From: Bacillus pseudomycoides
GTDB lineage: Bacteria; Bacillota; Bacilli; Bacillales; Bacillaceae_G
NCBI RefSeq assembly: GCF_022811845.1
Contig: NZ_CP064266.1
Coordinates: 3,410,001 to 3,474,000 of the forward strand
Length of the DNA stretch: 64,000 bases
Direction: 5' to 3'
Shown here: in pieces, positions 61,600 through 64,000 of the stretch
Layout: the number at the start of each line of letters is the position of its first letter
How positions within the stretch are numbered: position 1 is the first letter of the stretch
The notes under the pieces: generated by a model
Seen by the model: the letters and a program-made list of their open reading frames with translations, nothing else
What the model was told of the DNA's origin: nothing
Database searches by the model: none
Made by a program: the position numbers and the translations under genes

Positions 61600-62817
61600 T
61601 TAAAGTGAAACATCCTTTTCCCGATGCTTCGTATGTTTTAGTAAAACAACAGATAAACAAGCAGAACATAAAATTAGAAAAGCAGCAACGATATATATAA
61701 TGCGGACACCGAACATATCGGTAATAATACCAACGCTTAGCATAGAAAGTCCTGAAACAGTCGAAATAAGTGTACCATGAGCTGTATGTATTTTTGGTAA
61801 TAGAGCTGTTGGTACACTTGATTGTAAAATAGTTGTTTGGGAAATATCTCTAATTTGATAAGCAGGTCCCATTAGAAGGCAAAGAAACAGTGCAATAAAT
61901 CCGTTGCTTGTTATGCCATATAAGAAAGTGAGGATGCTAAACAGAAATGATCCTAAAGCCATAGAGCGTATTAAGTTATTTTGAATATATGTACTTATTC
62001 GCCAGGCTAATACCCCGCCAATTAATGTTCCGATATAGTAGCTTGTATTAATATAGCCCCACCATTCTTCTCCTTTATGTAGAGCGGTTGTTACATACGC
62101 CATTGTAATGCCACCTATCCATATCGTTCCAGCAAATGTTTCAATTAGGTCCATATATGTAACGGTACGGAGCGAGGGATGTTGGAATAAAAGTTTCCAT
62201 CCTTCTAGTAATGCAGCTAATTTGGAAGATGATTTTTCTGCTCCCTGTTCAGGTTGGATAGCACGCAGTGAAACATATAATGTGGTACATCCCAAAATCA
62301 TAAATATGTTGTTGATCATAAGTGTAAAGGTAGCTCCAATAAAAAGGACAACTACACTTGTGAACGAATAAGCAGCTGCTTGAACGATTTGTGTTGAAAA
62401 GGAAAAAACACTATTTATTTTTACTAACTGTTCTTGTGGTGTTAGGCGTGGAATTACAGCGTATAATAAAGGAGAACTCCAGCCTCCGCATAATGAAATG
62501 AGAATAATAAAAATAAGAAGGACAGTAATATTAGATGACAGTAAGGGAAATAGTGTGGTTAAAAGAATTAAAAGGAAAGTCTTAATCCCTTGTAATGTAA
62601 AAAGTAGTGAATAAGAAGGGAAACGGTTCATTATAAGTGGCGCAGATGTACTAGCAATAAGGCTCGCGATAACTCCCAATAATGGAAAAAGGGCAGTGAT
62701 GGTAGCTGATTTTGTTGTCATATAAATATGAGTAGTAAGAATCATTACGTAAACAACATCAGCGAGAGTGATACACATTTTAGAAACCCAATAAAAGGAT
62801 AATGATGGCTGGGGCAA
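61600..62817 (-). CDS. MFS transporter
   Basis: A 405-residue twelve-helix major facilitator protein (MDR-like). Visible are a first helix with FYWVSKMCITLADVVYVM, a mid-cytoplasmic loop (about 185-215) with EQGAEKSSSKLAALLEGWKL, and KIHTAHGTLISTVSGLSMLS in helix eleven. The first-half signature GxLaDrxgRr is not clear, so the substrate class remains open. TTG at 62817 has a strong AAAGGAGG site. Confidence 0.85.
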   Translation of the reverse strand: MPQPSLSFYWVSKMCITLADVVYVMILTTHIYMTTKSATITALFPLLGVIASLIASTSAPLIMNRFPSYSLLFTLQGIKTFLLILLTTLFPLLSSNITVLLIFIILISLCGGWSSPLLYAVIPRLTPQEQLVKINSVFSFSTQIVQAAAYSFTSVVVLFIGATFTLMINNIFMILGCTTLYVSLRAIQPEQGAEKSSSKLAALLEGWKLLFQHPSLRTVTYMDLIETFAGTIWIGGITMAYVTTALHKGEEWWGYINTSYYIGTLIGGVLAWRISTYIQNNLIRSMALGSFLFSILTFLYGITSNGFIALFLCLLMGPAYQIRDISQTTILQSSVPTALLPKIHTAHGTLISTVSGLSMLSVGIITDMFGVRIIYIVAAFLILCSACLSVVLLKHTKHREKDVSL

Positions 62818-63008
62818 TATAGATACCTCCTTTTTATAAATAATTATTTTTTCTTTATCCTCATTTTAATTTCTAGATTAATTTTTTGAAAGAATTTTAT
62901 TTTTTGTAACTTTTATACAGGACTTTTCATGTATAATGAAGAATATATTAATATATTATTTTAGTAATACTCATTATAACAGTGAATATGTATAGTGGCT
63001 TCCGGTGA

Positions 63009-63038
63009 AACGTCTCACCTTAATTAGGAGGACGTGAT
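63009..63038 (+). other. Structured leader before nfeD
   Basis: Two alternative stems are possible: GGTGA with TCACC (63005-63021 region), and ACGTC with GACGT enclosing CCT and AGG. The two share bases, so they exclude each other. A GGAGGACGTGA stretch within could be a binding site for a tiny frame. Purpose unknown. Confidence 0.3.
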
Positions 63039-63095
63039 AAACAATTCTTTTTTTCATATACATATAGAAAATAAAAAAGAAAGTGAGGGTTGCAT

Positions 63096-63524
63096 ATGGC
63101 TGAATGGGTAATTTGGTTTATTATAGCTGGTATTTTATTTATTGCAGAAATGTTATCGATTACCTTTTACATGTTATGGCTTGGAATTGGAGCGGTTGTC
63201 GGAGGTCTAATTGCACTATTTGCCCCAGAAGCGCTATTCTTACAAGTTGTTGCAGGGGCAATTGTGAGTTTAACATTGACTTTCTTTACGAAACGAATCT
63301 CTAAAAATTTCCGAGAGGCAAAAGGGTTTACTGATACTGTCGATAAACTGGCTGGCAAAAAAGGAATTATTATGCAAGCGATTACAAGTGAAGAAAATGG
63401 AATTGTGAAAGTAGATGGAGATACTTGGACTGCTATATCAGATGTTCCTATTTCCACTGGAGAAAAAGTCATTGTTATAAAGAGGAGCAGTACAGTTTTA
63501 CATGTAAAAAAGGAGAGTGAATAA
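63096..63524 (+). CDS. NfeD-like membrane protein
   Basis: A 142-residue protein with two or three N-terminal helices (about 4-70) and a C-terminal OB fold (KLAGKKGIIMQAITSEENGI ... VKVDGDTWTAISD). NfeD proteins partner with SPFH proteins in membrane microdomains. The SPFH gene starts three bases after this stop, supporting that pairing. The start at 63096 follows GTGAGGG. Confidence 0.9.
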   Translation: MAEWVIWFIIAGILFIAEMLSITFYMLWLGIGAVVGGLIALFAPEALFLQVVAGAIVSLTLTFFTKRISKNFREAKGFTDTVDKLAGKKGIIMQAITSEENGIVKVDGDTWTAISDVPISTGEKVIVIKRSSTVLHVKKESE

Positions 63525-63526
63525 AC

Positions 63527-64000
63527 ATGGTAGCATTAACATTAACGATTATTTTTGCATTAATTGTTGTTGTATTTGTAGCGTTAACAATTAAAATCAT
63601 TTCGCAGCAAAAGGTGGCAGTTGTTGAAAGGTTTGGTAAATTCCAACGCATCATGCATCCGGGATTAAACATTTTAATTCCGATTGTAGATCGCGTTCGT
63701 GTTTATCATGATTTACGTATTCAACAAACAAATGTACCACCGCAAAAAGTGATTACGAAAGATAACGTACAAGTAGAAATTGATACAATTATTTTCTATC
63801 AAATCGTGGAACCGGAACTTGCAACATACGGTATTTCAAACTATGAATATGGTGTACGTAATATTACATCTGCAACAATGCGTCAAATTATCGGTAAGAT
63901 GGAACTAGATGAAACATTATCAGGGCGTGAAAAAATTTCAACAGAAATTCGTTTAGCACTTGATGAAGCAACTGAAAAATGGGGCGTTCGTATTGAACGT
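63527..64000 (+). CDS. SPFH/slipin family protein (cut by window edge)
   Basis: The first 158 residues are visible: one N-terminal helix (LTLTIIFALIVVVFVALTIK), then the SPFH domain with VAVVERFGKFQRIMHPGLNI, DLRIQQTNVPPQKVITKDNV and SATMRQIIGKMELDETLSGR. These match the stomatin/QmcA type rather than flotillin (YuaG). It forms a unit with nfeD. AAAGGAGAG precedes the start. Confidence 0.92.
   Translation, partial: MVALTLTIIFALIVVVFVALTIKIISQQKVAVVERFGKFQRIMHPGLNILIPIVDRVRVYHDLRIQQTNVPPQKVITKDNVQVEIDTIIFYQIVEPELATYGISNYEYGVRNITSATMRQIIGKMELDETLSGREKISTEIRLALDEATEKWGVRIER

Noticed and set aside
1..64000. CRISPR array, prophage or tRNA genes
   Set aside because: No regularly spaced repeats, no phage gene block and no cloverleaf-type sequence seen on either strand.

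Overview
The window is chromosomal DNA from a low-GC, spore-forming Firmicute, almost certainly a member of the Bacillus cereus group. The reasons are AT-rich codon use, strong AGGAGG-type ribosome binding sites, spore genes (cotH, a CotG/ExsB-like repeat protein, a CotF-like protein, spoIIP, two YjcZ-type small proteins), a FosB thiol transferase of the Bacillus type, and interspersed repeats that look like the bcr family known from this group. I cannot assign a species. There is no rRNA, tRNA, CRISPR array, prophage or intact insertion sequence in view. Almost all genes are single or in pairs, each closed by a clear hairpin terminator.

Layout. 1-5.6 kb: end of an MFS transporter, a LysE-type amino-acid exporter divergent from a MocR/GabR-type regulator with an in-frame stop, a VanW protein, a patatin-like lipase and a YjcZ protein. 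5.7-14.6 kb: a YwqG-like protein, a secreted transglutaminase-fold protein, a NUDIX hydrolase, a frameshifted tubby-like gene, nadE, a BceB-type permease without its ATPase, a truncated MMPL transporter and an intracellular subtilisin. 14.7-16.6 kb: small genes and a scar where an IS200/IS605-type tnpB remnant sits inside a DinB-like gene. 16.6-26 kb: rsgA, a YkvI-type transporter, dps, an alpha/beta hydrolase, a luciferase-like monooxygenase, an amine oxidase and a RimL-type acetyltransferase. 26-33 kb: an aldo/keto reductase, a CobW-type GTPase, a BltD-like acetyltransferase, a zinc-binding lipoprotein under a Zur-like box, an NAD-binding protein, namA and ogt. 33-45.5 kb: an OppA-type lipoprotein, fosB with two partners, a cotH locus, a NUDIX hydrolase, DedA, a flippase-like protein, corA, and ycgR-ycgQ. 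45.6-56.7 kb: cardiolipin synthase, a CotF-like protein, two SDR-type enzymes, an MpfA-like magnesium exporter with a DUF456 partner, an ABC permease and a CBS protein sharing a CodY-box-rich intergenic region, brnQ, csaA and a DUF1572 DinB protein. 56.7-64 kb: a second-type spoIIP, a VanY-like peptidase, NUDIX, amidase, an MFS exporter, and nfeD with an SPFH protein running off the right edge.

How genes work together. The zinc lipoprotein and the CobW GTPase suggest zinc homeostasis. corA and the MpfA-like protein handle magnesium import and export. cotH faces a CotG/ExsB-like gene as kinase and probable substrate. nfeD and the SPFH protein form a membrane-microdomain pair. The exporter/MocR pair would have been an amino-acid-responsive module, but the regulator is broken here.

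The most interesting signals are: the tnpB scar and a distant solo copy of its right-end hairpin whose stem has changed in a compensatory way; a perfect hairpin between the ribosome binding site and start of brnQ; several decaying genes; and three CodY-like boxes in one intergenic region. I found no clearly new multi-gene system. Protein family names come from recognising sequence motifs by eye, without any database search.
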